Source: Strigamia acuminata (lineage: Eukaryota; Arthropoda; Chilopoda; Geophilomorpha; Linotaeniidae). Taken from it: a DNA stretch of 64,000 nt. The notes under the pieces are model-generated. The model made no database searches and was not told where the DNA came from. It saw only the letters and a program-made list of their open reading frames with translations. Positions 30,701 to 42,962 of the stretch are shown in pieces; within the stretch, counting starts at the first letter, position 1, and each line of letters opens with the position of its first letter. The position numbers and the translations under genes were made by a program. Where the stretch lies: NCBI GenBank assembly GCA_949358305.1, contig OX442314.1, positions 15,183,060-15,247,059 on the forward strand, given 5' to 3'.

Positions 30701-33700
30701 TTCCTATAATTATAAATTCTATTTGATTTGAGAATAAAGAAAGCTATTTAAGTCATTAAAAATATGAGCAAATTAAATTATTTCACTGTATTTGTAACTT
30801 TGTAATTGAAACCAATTAATGATTTGACAATCATTCGGTCAATTCTTTCTCAAAGCTATCTGTAGAAAGAGGAAACTACTTAAACTTTCATGAAATCAAA
30901 ATTAAAACCAATGATAACGAGACATAAATTAAAATCATCAAACCAATCAACAATTCATTTCCCTTTTCCATTTCTTAAAATGGATATCAAATTCTCCTCG
31001 CAATCAATTATTTAATTAATTAATTAAACAAAAAAAAAATGCATGTCCTTTTCACAATTTCTCAATAAAAAAAATTACACGATGTATGCCTTGCTTGGCA
31101 ACAGTTAGTTAGCACCAGAATGACGAATAAATTATCACCTGCTGACCTTGTCTCCAGAAAAAATCATTTAAATTCAACAAAACCCAAAAAAAAAGGAAAT
31201 CAAAATGTTTGCCTCTTCTTTCTTTCTTTCTTTCCTTATAATTTTTTTTCGTTTCTTATTTATTTAGAAATCTTTAAGAAGCAAATATTCTGGTCAAATC
31301 CACAGTTCTGTGCCCACTCGACACCAAGTAAGGGCTTCTGTATGAGTCACAGCGGACAGGTAATTGCCCGCACTCACCTACCAGGTCGTCAACTATACAA
31401 CAACAAGGGCGATGCTACAGCTCGTTAAGTTGAATTTCCATGAATGTACATGCAGCTTATGAATAAACAAGCTGATCAATGTCTCGAGACCAGTGTTGGG
31501 CGCGGTACACACAACATGTACCGCGGTCCCGGTACGCGGTACACGGCGCTGCCGCACAAAATACCGCGGTCCCGGTACGCGGTACTTAGAACGGTACCGC
31601 GGTCCCGGTAAGCGATACACGGTGCTGCCGCACGAAGTAACGCGGTCCCGGTACAGTACCGGTACCGGGATTTTGCGTTACATCTCGCGGTCCACGAGAA
31701 AACGCGAGAAAATACAAAATTCTCGTATTTTCTTGCTTTTTCTCCCATTTGATTAATTTTTACCGTAAGTTTTAATACAATTAATTTTATTTCAGAAATC
31801 TACAAGATACGAATAAAAAGAAGATTTTTTCGTTTATTTCTAGTTTCTAGGCCTAAGCCACCATATAATAAGAAATAAACGAAAAATTCTTTCTCTTTTT
31901 ATTCGTATTTTTTAGATTTCACAAATAAAATAAATTGTCTTAAAACTTATGGTAAAAATTAATCAAATAGGAGAAAAAGCAAGAAAATACCAGAATTTTG
32001 TATTTTCTCGCGTTTTCTCGTGGACCGAGAGATGTAACGCAAAATCGGTCCGCGGTACACTGGTTTTTAAAAGTACCGCGGTCCCGGTGCGCGTTACTGT
32101 ACCGCTTTAAAAATAGTACCGCGGTCCCGGTACGCACCTACCGCAAAGTAACGCGATCCCGGTCCCGGTACAGTACCGCGTACCGGCGGTCCTGGATCGC
32201 CGGTACAGGACCGCGTACCGCGCACAACACTGCTCGAGACATTTCCTCAAAAAACAGATCTTAAATGGATTTGCAAATTATGAGATCTTTACAGGTTGTT
32301 TTTGACTAGTTTCATAATTTATCCACATTTTCATTTTCACGTCTCAAAACAAAACCCACAAAAACAAAAAACAATAACAAAACAAAGAGAGATTAGATTA
32401 TTTGTCTTAAAAATCTTCTCAACTGCTCTGCAGTCCATTGGCACTTGCCTCGCACTCAACAAACCACTTTATACAAATATTTTGGCCACCAGAATGTTTA
32501 AAAAATGTTAAAACTTAATCCTGTTTACTTATTTTATCTCATATTTAAGCTCTAAGTCTATGAAGCGTGGAAGACTTAATATTCAAGTTAACGTTTGACA
32601 CGTTGTCTTGTCTTAGCATTTTTGTGCGAGGTGATCACAAATATAATGACAAATCATGGCCGACTGTCGGGTCGCCCATGTAGCCTCCAGTATTGTCACT
32701 TGGAGGCTGATGGGACGGATGTGGAGGAGCAGGAGGAGGCATATTCCAGCGTGGTACTTCACCATGATCTTGGTACAGCCACTGAATAATAAAACAGTTA
32801 ATTAGAATTTTTTCTTTCACAAAAATTAACATAGAATAAGTTGTAAAACACATTCATTCAAAATTAAATTTCCCATTAAAATGAATTATTTTTATACATT
32901 TTTTTATTTATATTTTTTTTTTAAATAATAATTAATATATATTAGTTATATTTGAGAGAATTAGTGTAGAATATGATTTTGAAATGATGTTATAAATGTA
33001 TAGTGTTTCTGTAAATCGATAGAAGTAAAAATGAAAAAATAAAAAATAAATGAAAAATAAATTGGTAATTTTGTTCACATACAAAAGATGAGGCAACATT
33101 GGAAACATTCTTTCTCTGATGCTATTTTAAAAGGCTCAAGACTTGAAACTAATCATAGGCATAGCCAGCTAATTCCCAAAATGGAAACGGGGTCCATACT
33201 CATCCTATCTGTGCGAGGGGCATTTTAAACATGTTCCAAATTTGACTTTAACAACCATGCTGTTTTAGGTGTCTAAAGAAAACCTCCTAACCAAACGTGC
33301 AATCGCTGTTGGAAAAAAAAAGAAAATTATTTTAAATTTCCCTCCCATTACCTAAAAAGGAAAATATCTTTACATTTAACTTTAAAATATAAATTTTTAT
33401 CCAAAAAAAAATCCAATTTTAAAGAATCTGATTTAATATTTTATAAAAAATTAATTTCTTATATTTTTATTTATAGTTTTGTGAAGATTTAAATTCAAGG
33501 CACAACCATGCATTCCAACACAGTACAACTACAACACTACATAAAACAAATATCATTTTAAATGGTACCTACCTATGAAAAAAACAGTCCAACAACTCCT
33601 ACGGGCTTGATCACATTCATACTAACAAAGCAGATTAGTACAGTTTTAACCTTACACGTATATACTTAGTACTGTGAAAAATTAACTTCGTACACCAAAT

Positions 33701-36418
33701 AATTACAACAATTTAACCTAGGCCTAACTAAACAACAATCAAAACCTGAAAACTTTAATTACACCACTTTTTCCCGTATAATTAACTACTAAGTAGCCAA
33801 AACAAGTGCATTTTTATAAATTTTTCCATTTTTTTTTTAAACAACTCAATAACATGCAATCTTTTTAATTGCATAAATAAACGAGTCTCATTGTAGAAAA
33901 AATTCCAGTCAACTTGGTTGTTTATTCAGCTTTCAAGACTAACAAAGTCAATATAACTTCGATACGTTCAAACTCGAAAATTCGTATAAAATAAAATCCT
34001 TGCAAGCTGAATTTTATTTATTTTAAAAAATTTTATAAATTTTATAACCATTTCGCATGAATATCCACTCGCTAATGAGGTAGGGCAGTTTTTTTTTAAA
34101 TATTATAATAATGAAAATAAAAAATAAAACCAAAAAAACCACAAAAAAACCCAACATTTGAAAAATGCAACTGCATACCAACAATTTTTTGTCCTTCAAA
34201 AAAAGAAAAAAAAACGACCCACAAAAACAAAAAAACCAAAAAAAAAACTAACTTTTATTCCAAGAAAAAATAAAATAAATCAAATGAAATAATAGATAAG
34301 TGTTTGATTCGTCCATCCATTCATTCACTCACTCATTTAATTGACGAATTGGTCTAAATAAATTTGAACTCTCGCAGCTTGACTTCGACACATTGAATGT
34401 TCGAGAAAGAAACAACACACAAGTCCTGCATGCATTATCATTAATCTCTGTCTTGAAAACCAAACTCAACAACGTACACCTCATGTCACAAGATCGTTCC
34501 TGCTCACCCGCAGGCCATCGTTTTACCTCCTCCTCCTCCCTGCTGCTTGTGCACATGTAAAACAATTCTTAAATCAATCGATCACCGACTCACTTACAAC
34601 TTTTTTTCCAACGTCATTTGCATGAAAATGACGAAAATTTTCCGTTTCCGTCTACACTTTTCTCCTCCACTACACATTTCTATAGTAACTCGTCTTTTTT
34701 ACGTCACAATCCAGTCATGACTAATTAGGTTAGTCGAAATTCCATACAAGGAAGGTAACAGCCCATATTCGTCCTTATATGGAAACAACAAACAAGGTGA
34801 GACCAAATCATCAATGAATCCACGTGTACTCAAAGAGTCGAGATAATAAACAATTTTCTATTTACTTTTTCGCCATTTTTTTGTTTGAATATTATCAGTG
34901 TGTGTAAACACACATCAGCAAACTCGCATTCTCCTTAGCTCGGAGTCACATGTGATAAATAGTGTAATAGGAGAGAAATAAATAATTACTCCTTATTTTT
35001 TTTTATTTTTTTTTTCTGTTTGAATATTGTAACAAGGCGTATTCCTTGTCTAAAAATAAGGTGTTTAGCCCATCAAGTGACGAGTGAGAGAGAACCATTC
35101 TGTGGATAAGAGGGGAGACTTATACATGAGTCATAGGTACGAAACTCGCATCGTTGCAAGAGTTTGTATTCACTTACAGCGTTTTATAAAAATAAAATAA
35201 AAATAATAAAAAAAAAACTTTCTTCGCAAAATTCATGATCAAAACTGAAGCACTTGCAATAGAAGAAGAAAAAAAGAAACGATGTAAGTGAACACACGCG
35301 CATAAAAGCAAAAGAAATGCGCAAGTAAATAATAGTAATTTACAGATTAAAAAGTGGTAGAATGTGAAGAGAAGAATAATTATTAAGTGTATGAAAGAGC
35401 TGTCGAAATGAAGTGTGACAAAGCATGCGCCTTACTTTTTGCTCTTCATCGTTTATGCTGTAAGTGAGATCAGTCTCCTCGAAACCTGTGGCACTCATCC
35501 TTTGGTCCAACTGTTGACTTTGATTGCAAGGGGGATCGGGAGAGTTTAGACATGTTTGGATCAGCGCTTTGCCAGCTTCACTCGTGATCATCGGTTGTAG
35601 TTTACGTGTTGCAAATGTGTACACATGTCCAGTCTCACTAGCAACCAACAGCATCACTTGGGTACCGGTCAGCGTTGACAATTCGTACGCCTGCAACAAA
35701 TCAGTCAAAAACAGAATGAATTATGCTAATATTTTATTGGCCTACTTGTTCAAACTTGTTTAAATTTTTTAAAATGTCAAATCGTATCAATTTCCTTCAA
35801 AAAAATAATCAGGTTATCAACTTCGGCTTTTATTTATATACTGGCAACTTGTAAAAAAAAAATAAAAAATAATTTATTTTAAAAAAAAATATTCAGATTG
35901 AGCCACAAAGTGCGAAATATCAAAAAGGAAGTAAAAATTGATAACTTTGAACGCACCTAATGTATCTGTTAGATTTACTGTATGTGACCCCATCCACAAA
36001 CCCTCGTCCCCCTTTTTAAAATTTAAAACTTTTTTTTTTATAAGTATTTTTCTTTCTCCCCCCCTTGTATTTTTTGTTTTTCTTTTCTTCTAGCCTCGCC
36101 TACCTTCTTCATTATGCCCGTTTTCCGTTTACTGAATGTTGTGTATCGGCGCAATTTGTTGTCGATAAATTCCATTTTGATCTTGACCCTGCCTTTGGTT
36201 TTCTTTCCGTTCGGAGGAAGACTCTTTTTGCTCGCATCGGGCTTTTCCATGCCATCGTCATCACTCGAAATACCGATAGCTTCGGGTTCAAGTCCTGCGT
36301 CGTCTGCACTCCGTTTGCAGCCGCCGATCATCCCGGCGTGGCCGTAGCTACTCGCCCCACTCACGTTGGGTTCACTGTCATCGCTGCCTTCATGTAAGTT
36401 CTGCAGCGTGTAGCTCAT
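27783..36418 (-). CDS. SRF: Serum response factor, MADS-box transcription factor, 8 coding exons
   Basis: It binds CArG boxes as a dimer and works with TCF/Ets or MRTF cofactors at actin and growth genes. Exons: 36418-36104, 35690-35436, 29548-29350, 28952-28830, 28767-28660, 28599-28414, 28242-28175, 27890-27783. All phases agree, giving 453 residues. Residues 1-70 are acidic/Gly-Ser linker. The MADS box starts GRVKIKMEFIDNKLRRYTTF and is split by intron 1 after TGIMKK. It continues AYELSTLTGTQVMLLVASET, then the SAM extension (YTFATRKLQPMITSEAGKAL) and the conserved QRMSATGFEETDLTY. The C-terminal half is Ser/Thr/Gln-rich, as expected of the transactivation region. Intron 2 is 5.9 kb and holds a candidate alternative terminal exon and a foldback element. 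CArG boxes upstream suggest self-regulation. Confidence 0.95.
31491..32232. mobile_element. 742-bp foldback hAT-type non-autonomous element
   Basis: It is flanked by exact 8-bp direct repeats CTCGAGAC (31483-31490 and 32233-32240). Ends are CAGTGTTGGGCGCGGTAC and, inverted, CAGTGTTGTGCGCGGTAC. Nearly the whole element folds back on itself around about 31850. The outer arms are GC-rich and packed with degenerate GGTACCGCGGTCCCGGTAC units; the inner arms are AT-rich and include a stretch beginning CGAGAAAACGCGAGAAAA. The 8-bp duplication and CAGTG ends are hAT hallmarks. No transposase is present; ORFs across it are translations of the GGTAC repeats. Confidence 0.85.
32635..32781 (-). CDS. Candidate alternative terminal exon in SRF intron 2
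   Basis: A good acceptor (polypyrimidine-like TTTTATTATTCAG) precedes 48 codons and a TGA. The reading is proline-rich (WNMPPPAPPHPSHQPPSDNT) and phase 0. SRF exon 2 also ends in phase 0, so splicing would yield MADS plus SAM domains with a 48-residue new tail and no Q/S/T activation region. Truncated SRF isoforms that act as inhibitors are known in vertebrates. No internal donor was seen, so it would be a terminal exon. It could instead be a chance ORF or belong to another transcript. Confidence 0.35.
   Translation of the reverse strand, partial: WLYQDHGEVPRWNMPPPAPPHPSHQPPSDNTGGYMGDPTVGHDLSLYL
34773..34782. promoter_or_regulatory. CArG box (CCTTATATGG) in SRF intron 2
   Basis: A perfect CC(A/T)6GG site. 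A one-mismatch relative, CCATACAAGG, lies about 30 bp away (34742-34751). It is a candidate intronic SRF enhancer site. Confidence 0.5.
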
Positions 36419-36798
36419 TCTCCTGTCTCAACTGACGTTTCCTCAGTTGAACTGTGCATGGGCTAATGTGTTTGTTCAAATCCAATAACCCTGAACGCTA
36501 AACACTGTTCAATTTTCGTACGTAAATCACTTATGCGAGCGGACTTCCCTTTTTCATCTCCTAAAGGAAAGTGCCGCAGCACTGCGCACGATCTTTTTAC
36601 GCGCTCCGAGCTGGAAAGTAGTTCGAGGGTATTCCCGAGCATTTCGTATTTAGAAATGATATTTTTTATGATTGTTTCTTTTATTTTGTTAGTACTTGTA
36701 CTGGTTATTTTTTCAGATTTAGTCATTTTAATATTTTTATTTTAATATAGTTTATTTTAAGTTTTAAAAGTGCGCATGAGTTCAGTTTGAACCGTGTT

Positions 36799-36864
36799 TG
36801 ACGTCATCATCGCCATTTTTGGTCATACGGGGTTCCCAAATATGGCAAGCACGGCCTTATATGG
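36799..36864. promoter_or_regulatory. SRF promoter: CRE plus three CArG boxes
   Basis: A full palindromic CRE TGACGTCA (36799-36806) is followed by CCATTTTTGG (36813-36822), CCAAATATGG (36836-36845) and CCTTATATGG (36855-36864). All three match CC(A/T)6GG exactly. They lie about 400-450 bp upstream of the SRF ATG. SRF autoregulation through promoter CArG boxes is established in mammals; here it is inferred from site identity and clustering. Confidence 0.75.
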
Positions 36865-39682
36865 TCAATGAGTATTTTCCGAATGAACGACAACCTTGTA
36901 GCAGACGTTCGTCTACCATCCACCTGAAACAAATTGTAATGATACACAATCAATGCTTCTGTTTTTATATTTTGTAACATTTGAATGAAATAAAAGTTTT
37001 CAAACTAACACTCCTTCAAAGAACTGTTATTTCCTTTACAATTTTGAACACAAAAAAAAAAGGTTTTTGTTTACAACGAAGTTATACAGCAGTTTTAAAG
37101 TCATAAATATTTTATGCTGATTTTATTCTACCCAGAATAAATATATAACAGAACACATTTAGTGAACAAAAGTTTCATACGTTTTTTTCTCCTAACAGGA
37201 AATATATAAAGCAACTTTACACGAAAAATATTTTTATTCTCTCAGAAACTTGGGAGACATAATTTTTTTTTTTAAATTGAAATTTATATGAAATATCTGC
37301 AACTGTTGTTACATATGCAAAATCTTCATTACAATCTTCATGGTCATATATTTTTTTCTCCCTGAAGAAGTCGACGTTTGTGATCCGCCTACTCTCACTT
37401 TAAAGTCAAGAATTAAGATTATATAGATTACTTAGATCCCCTGTATTGAAAGCACTTCCTTCTTGTCAATTTGCTTGACTCCAATAACAAAAACGTATAA
37501 TAAAATCAAACTCAAAATTGCAGGTGAATAACAAAACTATAAATTGAATTTTGCCTCAAAAAAATTCGTAATGAAGCCAAAACTAAACATTAAATTAACA
37601 CACAAAAAATGTTTTTTGTTTTTCTGCTCATCGAAAAGATCAAAGAAACCTTTGAAACAAAAAATTGATAAGAATGCATAATTAACAAGTTAATAGAGTT
37701 TTTTTTATCTTGCAGAGTACATTTGTCCTCTCGTAAAAACATTTTCAAAATTTGCACATTTCATATCATTCAATATTACTCATCCGCGTCCCTCTCTCTC
37801 TTTCTCCCTCATGAATGTAAAATATTTGGAATAAGAATTTTTCAAATTTCAATGAAGAATTTAGCAAAAAAGTTTTCATCTTGAGACTTGTGATCAAAAA
37901 CCCTGGCATCAGAAACACGTCTTGAAAGCAACCTCGTTACTGCAAATGTCAAAATATTTTCAATGTTTTTAGACGTACTCAACTTTCATTTTATACTTTC
38001 TTATTTGTTTGCACTTCAAACTATTCATTTGCATCATCAGTTACGTGATCGGTGAAAAAGTTTCAAAATAAAAGGCAGTTTTCAAATCGTATGGTTTCTT
38101 GAGAGACACTAGTTTTAATCACGCTGTCTTGCTACAACTCAAACATGATGTGTGGGTGGTTGTTTTAAATGACGTAGTCATGAAGGGCCCTTATTCCCCC
38201 ACGCGCATGTTAATCAAGGGTACAGGTGAGCGACCTCAGGGCGTGGCAGGTCGAGCAAGTCACGTGGTCAAGGTGTAAAAATTGAAAAAAGCATTATAAA
38301 TAAAGAAAAAAATGTTATAGAAGCCCACCTGGTAACGCAGATAATTGATTTTATCAGAAGAACTTCAGATTTTTATTTAGTGTGTTAATAATTTTTATTC
38401 CTTATAAAGTTAATTTGTTTACCAGTACTGATAAAAATTTAGATTTGATTATCACTTATTTATGTATAAATTTTGCGGTTAAAAATTTTATTTCATGCTT
38501 TTATTGCTGTGATCGAAATTAAACTTCATACCGTACGCACGAGTATGAATGTCATGAACTTCCAGGTTAGATTTTTGCTAAGGTTGTAAAATTTGTTGCT
38601 GAGCACCATCTGTCGACAAAATATAAACTTAAAAATACCTGTTGTTTAGCCTTCTGTCTGTACTAATGCATTTCTTTCAGTTTCTGTTCTTGCTTCTGAC
38701 GAAAATTGTATAAAAGTTCAATGAACATGAAATTCAATTTGTGTAAAAAAAAATTTTTCTCAACATACGAACTTAGAATTGGACGTGTACTTATATGGTG
38801 TTGACATTTTAACTAGAATATCGCGCAGACCATTCTTGCGAACTGACACTTTCAATATCACAAACAAGTAAAAAACTGAAACAAGCAGATCCAATATGTG
38901 GGACTACGAGCGAGAAAAAGCCAAATGTAATTTAAAGAAAAACGTTATAACTATCTTTAATTGGTTTTTAATTTCTGCCAGTTTTAAAGCTTCGTTATTG
39001 CAGCAATCTATTATTATTTTAACGAAATAAATAAAAACACCTGAACTCCTGTCTATAAAACTACAATTTTACGTTGCTTTTGATCACAACAAAGTCAGCT
39101 TCAAACCGTAACCATGTAGGTACTGTATATAAATCATTTATTTCTTTTTTGATAATGGTATATTTTTTAGATAATTATTTACAATTGCGTAACTATAATT
39201 TAAACAAATCCGATTTGAAATATTTTTATATAAAACAGAAATAAAAACGTTGCCAAATCGCAGAACATAACTACAAAAGCCTCTTAAAAAATCTATAAAA
39301 GTTACGACAACACTTCAGAGTCAAAAGGTATTGACTATTGACACACTTGGCCAATTTCCCAACAGCCAATAATTCGGCAAACACTGTCATCCGGTTCAGT
39401 CAGTGACAACCTTGCTCGTCAGTCAACTTCAGTCCACACCACCAAATCATTGCCCAAGAAAACGTGTTACACTTCAGACTTTATCAAACAATAGAAAACA
39501 CACTTCTGTGTCCGATAAGCATATCTGAAAAGACAAAATGAACTTTACAACCGTGTGTTTGTTTTGATAATTGTTTTTAGATAATGAGGAAGTCGAAAGT
39601 TATAAGTGACAATTTTCAGTGAATGCAACTACTTTGCAATCTCTCTTCTTTCATGGTCATGTAATTTGTAAGTAAGTCAGCC
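36865..39682. other. Intergenic, SRF to fuseless
   Basis: No gene was recognised. A GC-richer patch at about 38170-38275 has CACGTG and a donor-like CAG-GTGAGCG on the plus strand, possibly a noncoding exon or promoter. From about 38600 the sequence is the parent of the copy at 50740-51568. Confidence 0.45.
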
Positions 39683-41431
39683 ATGTTGGACCATTGGCTG
39701 TCGATCTGCATCTTCACACCGATTATAGTGGCATACTGGCGTGGTACCTGGCAGCTACTTGATCTTTACCTGTGGCCAGAATCTGAACGATGCCTCAATT
39801 CATTAACATCTTTCACCATTGGCGTGGGAACAATTACCGTCCTCTGTATGGCACAAACTCAGATCACCAAAAACATCACGACTGCCAGACTAGGCAAAGC
39901 AACATTTTTTATCATATCTCGTTTTTACACCGTTCTTTTTGCATTTGTCGGAGTCAATCATTGGCGTGGAGTTTGGATCATCATGGAATGTCAAGTAGGA
40001 ATGGAATGGTGGTCAACTGGATTTGCAGTTGCAGTTGCTGCCATTACATTAGCTTGTCTTCGGACATTGAAAACAGTGTTAGCGCCTCCTTTTTCAGTTT
40101 GTGTCGATGATGAATTGGATTATTTCAAAGTTCCCACACTTTTCAAAACTAAGGTGAGTATTTACATTTTTTCTTAGAAAGAGAAGATTATTATAACAAA
40201 CATCTTTTTTCTATAAGGCAAACCGAATAACATGCGTTTTTATTGTGGATGTGCTTATATCTGTGGTAGTGGTCGGTTCATTAGTAGTTGTAGTTTGGTG
40301 GGGAGTTTGGACACTCTTCGATATTATCTTGTTTCCCGATTCCCTATTGTGGTCAGCTATGACCTGTGTGTTTCTAGGTATTTTTGTGGCTGTCTTGTGT
40401 TTTATTTCTCAAACTTTGGCTGCATATTGTTCTCGGAATAGTCCTTATTGGTTACGTATTATACTGGAAGACATTTTTCTTTTTATTGCCGAAGTCGGAG
40501 CCATTAGTTTATGGAGAGGCATTTGGTATTTATTAGATATTTTCTTCATTCCAGGTTAAACAATTAAATTTCTTAGTTTATACCGTGTTCTTTATTGACT
40601 TATTTTTTTTGTAGATGATCCTTACTTAAGTAATGCAGTCACTTCATTCACTGGAATTTCACTACTCATTATGATGTATAATAGTAACTCAATCCTCGTG
40701 AAAGGAATTCTTTTCAATCTTCACTTAAAAGATGGTTCTGGGTGCCTTTTCCAGATTTCGTACATAGATAAAATTAGAGCAGTACTTAAATTTATTTATT
40801 TTTAAATGCTTTTGTTTAATTTTTTATTTATTGTTTTCTTATAGACGATAGGATTATGTAATGCCGCAAAGCCAAACAAAATGAACAAACATAAGGCCCA
40901 CAAAGAGCCTGGAAAATTACAGGTAAAGTTGAATCACGTAACATAAGAACAAACAAAAAAACACGTTTTTGTCAAAACATAAAAAAACATCTATTTCAAT
41001 GCGCACTTTCTGTTTGATTCTAAACTACAAACAATTAATCAAACCATTCGATATCTGATGATCATTTTCACTTTACCACTAAAGGTGATCACCAGATCTA
41101 AAGACTTATGGTTTGATTAATTGTTTGTAATTTAGAGCGTCATTGTAATGTCATTAAAATCACTTTATGGTTTATGTCAAGATAATTTAAGTGGTACATA
41201 TTTTTAAGTGTCCCTATATTCGGATAAATTGTGTGTACCTTTAATTTGCTCACAGTAGATTAGATTAAACCGCTATTACTTATTTTTATTATTATTTAGA
41301 ATTACAACTGGAACGAATCTGACCAATTTACTAATTATGAGACAACAGAACCTCTATGGATACCACAAGTAATAATTGCAAATGGAAAACAGCCAATTAT
41401 TTCCTATTTTGATCGAGAAACTGTTCTCTAA
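39683..41431 (+). CDS. fusl: Fuseless-family multipass membrane protein, five exons
   Basis: Drosophila Fuseless is a predicted eight-pass presynaptic membrane protein needed for calcium-channel organisation at synapses. Exons: 39683-40153, 40218-40554, 40615-40781, 40845-40922, 41300-41431. Phases agree, giving 394 residues. An in-frame stop lies just upstream of the ATG. The protein has repeated hydrophobic segments, each with a W(R/W)G-x-W signature: YWRGTWQLLD, HWRGVWII, WWGVWTLFD, LWRGIWYLLD. After the last membrane stretch there is a Lys-rich then acidic tail. It converges on the LRR gene (stops about 60 bp apart). Intron 4 holds a hairpin repeat. Partial copies lie at 51569 and 54035. 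The symbol is assigned by family, not by proven orthology. Confidence 0.82.
41012..41145. repeat. Hairpin MITE in fuseless intron 4
   Basis: Inverted arms TCTAAACTACAAACAATTAA (from about 41018) and TTAATTGTTTGTAATTTAGA (to about 41138) are separated by about 70 bp that also partly self-pairs. Its shape suggests a MITE; no target duplication was resolved. Confidence 0.5.
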
Positions 41432-41492
41432 TATTAAGTATAAATTAAATATTTTTTTATGATAAATGATTTATTTATATGAACGAGAACAT

Positions 41493-42962
41493 TTATATAT
41501 TTAGGTTTTTCGATGCGAATGAAATGCTCAAATTTATCATTTTCTCACACGCGAGATTCTTCAATGGTCGAGTATCAAAACGCCTGTTTCGGCCGTATGA
41601 TAAATCAAAGACAATATCACATCTTGTCAAAGAAGAGATTTCTAACAAATACGCGATGCCATTTTTCCCAAGTGTATTACACAAAACTATGAATAAACTT
41701 CTCAACTTCTTATTCATTAAACCTGTTGCCATTTGTGCTGCAATTGCATCAAAGTAGCCTTCGCATTGTTGTATTGTTAGTGTGTTCAAATTGGGACATT
41801 TTTCAAAAAAAGTTAAAACATTATTACTAGTGCAGGACCAGTAATATATCTCCAAGCAAATTACAGAACGTAAAACACCCTTAAATTTGCTAGTTGCAAA
41901 GTTTCCGAGCAACTCGCCCGATCTACCTCCTAATCTCAACGTGGTTAGTTTATCGAACTTTGAAAACGTTTTCAACATAGTTGGCGTCACGCAACTGCAA
42001 CTCAGCATCAGCGAAGACAGAACTGGACAAGTATTAGAAGCTATTTCCAAAACCGACTCGATATCATCGCAAGTATTAAACAATTTTAACATTTTCAGAT
42101 TGAATTGGAGCTTTTGCATGTCCTCTGGTAATGAACGCAGTAAATCGTAATCATCAAACTGAAACTCTTCCAGCATCGGCATATTTCTTAACACAAGAAA
42201 AGCACTATCTAGTTTTCTGACAATTGTAAACCGAATTTTAAGAATTCTCAAACTTAACCTCGCTTTTGACTGCGATTCACAGAGTAACTCAATGTCATCA
42301 TCAGTTATGGGCGAGTAATTGACATCCAGTTCTCTCAAAGATAGAGTTGCCAAAAATGAGATTGCGTTGTCTTCCAACATTACTCGATTCAACACAAGTT
42401 TCTGCAAATTGCACGACAATTCTGCTAATCGTTGGCAAGTTTTGGCCGATACGCGACTGAATGGTGGCAATTGAAGTTCTTTGAGATGCTTAAAAAAGCA
42501 AAATTCAAATATAAAAAAATTCAAAAATTAATAAACAAAATTAATAAATAGACTTTAAAAAATTCCAAATTCACTTACTTTCATTTTACACCCACTAATA
42601 TCAAGCAAATAATTTAGATCAAACATTAAAGTTGAATGCTCAAACAAAAGCCTCAGCTTCATTTGTCCTTTGTAAATGAAAATTACAACATGCCATGTTG
42701 ACACAGACTCTGTGTAACAATTCATAAATCTGAACAGCAATTCATCCAATACAGTTCGAGCTAATTTAAAAATAAATTAATTTTAAAGTAAACTGTTTCG
42801 AAGCAACTTACGAAGCTGCTGGATGTAACCAGATACTTCTCCAATTTTTCCTACTGAATTTTTATCGTATTCATTAATTTTTAAATGATGCAGTAAATTT
42901 GCGAGCGATTTAAAAGCAAAATCACCCAAACGTTTCACTTTCTTTCGTTTCAACTTTTCCAT
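41493..42962 (-). CDS. Leucine-rich-repeat protein, intron-containing member
   Basis: Exons: 42962-42812, 42760-42579, 42488-41493. Phases join, giving 442 residues. The Lys-rich start is followed by a short helical box ending LPRTVLDELLFRFMN, then LRRs of the CC/FBXL kind (for example LRELDVNYSPITDDDIELL and CPNLNTLTIQQCEGY). The layout of a small N-terminal helical box plus LRRs resembles FBXL or ZYG11-type ubiquitin-ligase adaptors, but no confident F-box is visible. It shares the plan of the intronless copies at 44601 and 49014 at low identity. No function can be assigned beyond probable protein binding. Confidence 0.75.

Larger units (their letters stand above)
29549..35435. other. SRF intron 2
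   Basis: This 5.9-kb intron contains the foldback hAT-type element at 31491-32232, a candidate alternative exon at 32635-32781 and a perfect CArG box at 34773-34782. The remainder is AT-rich with no other exon recognised. Confidence 0.6.

Noticed and set aside
31393-31756. Overlapping long ORFs rich in Arg, Gly and Tyr-Arg repeats
   Set aside because: They are translations of the GGTACCGCGG repeats in the foldback element on both strands, not a protein.
36065-36397. Plus-strand ORFs over SRF exon 1
   Set aside because: Antisense to the MADS-box exon.
40965-41145. CRISPR-like or riboswitch-like hairpin
   Set aside because: A single inverted repeat in a eukaryotic intron; fits a MITE, not a repeat-spacer array.
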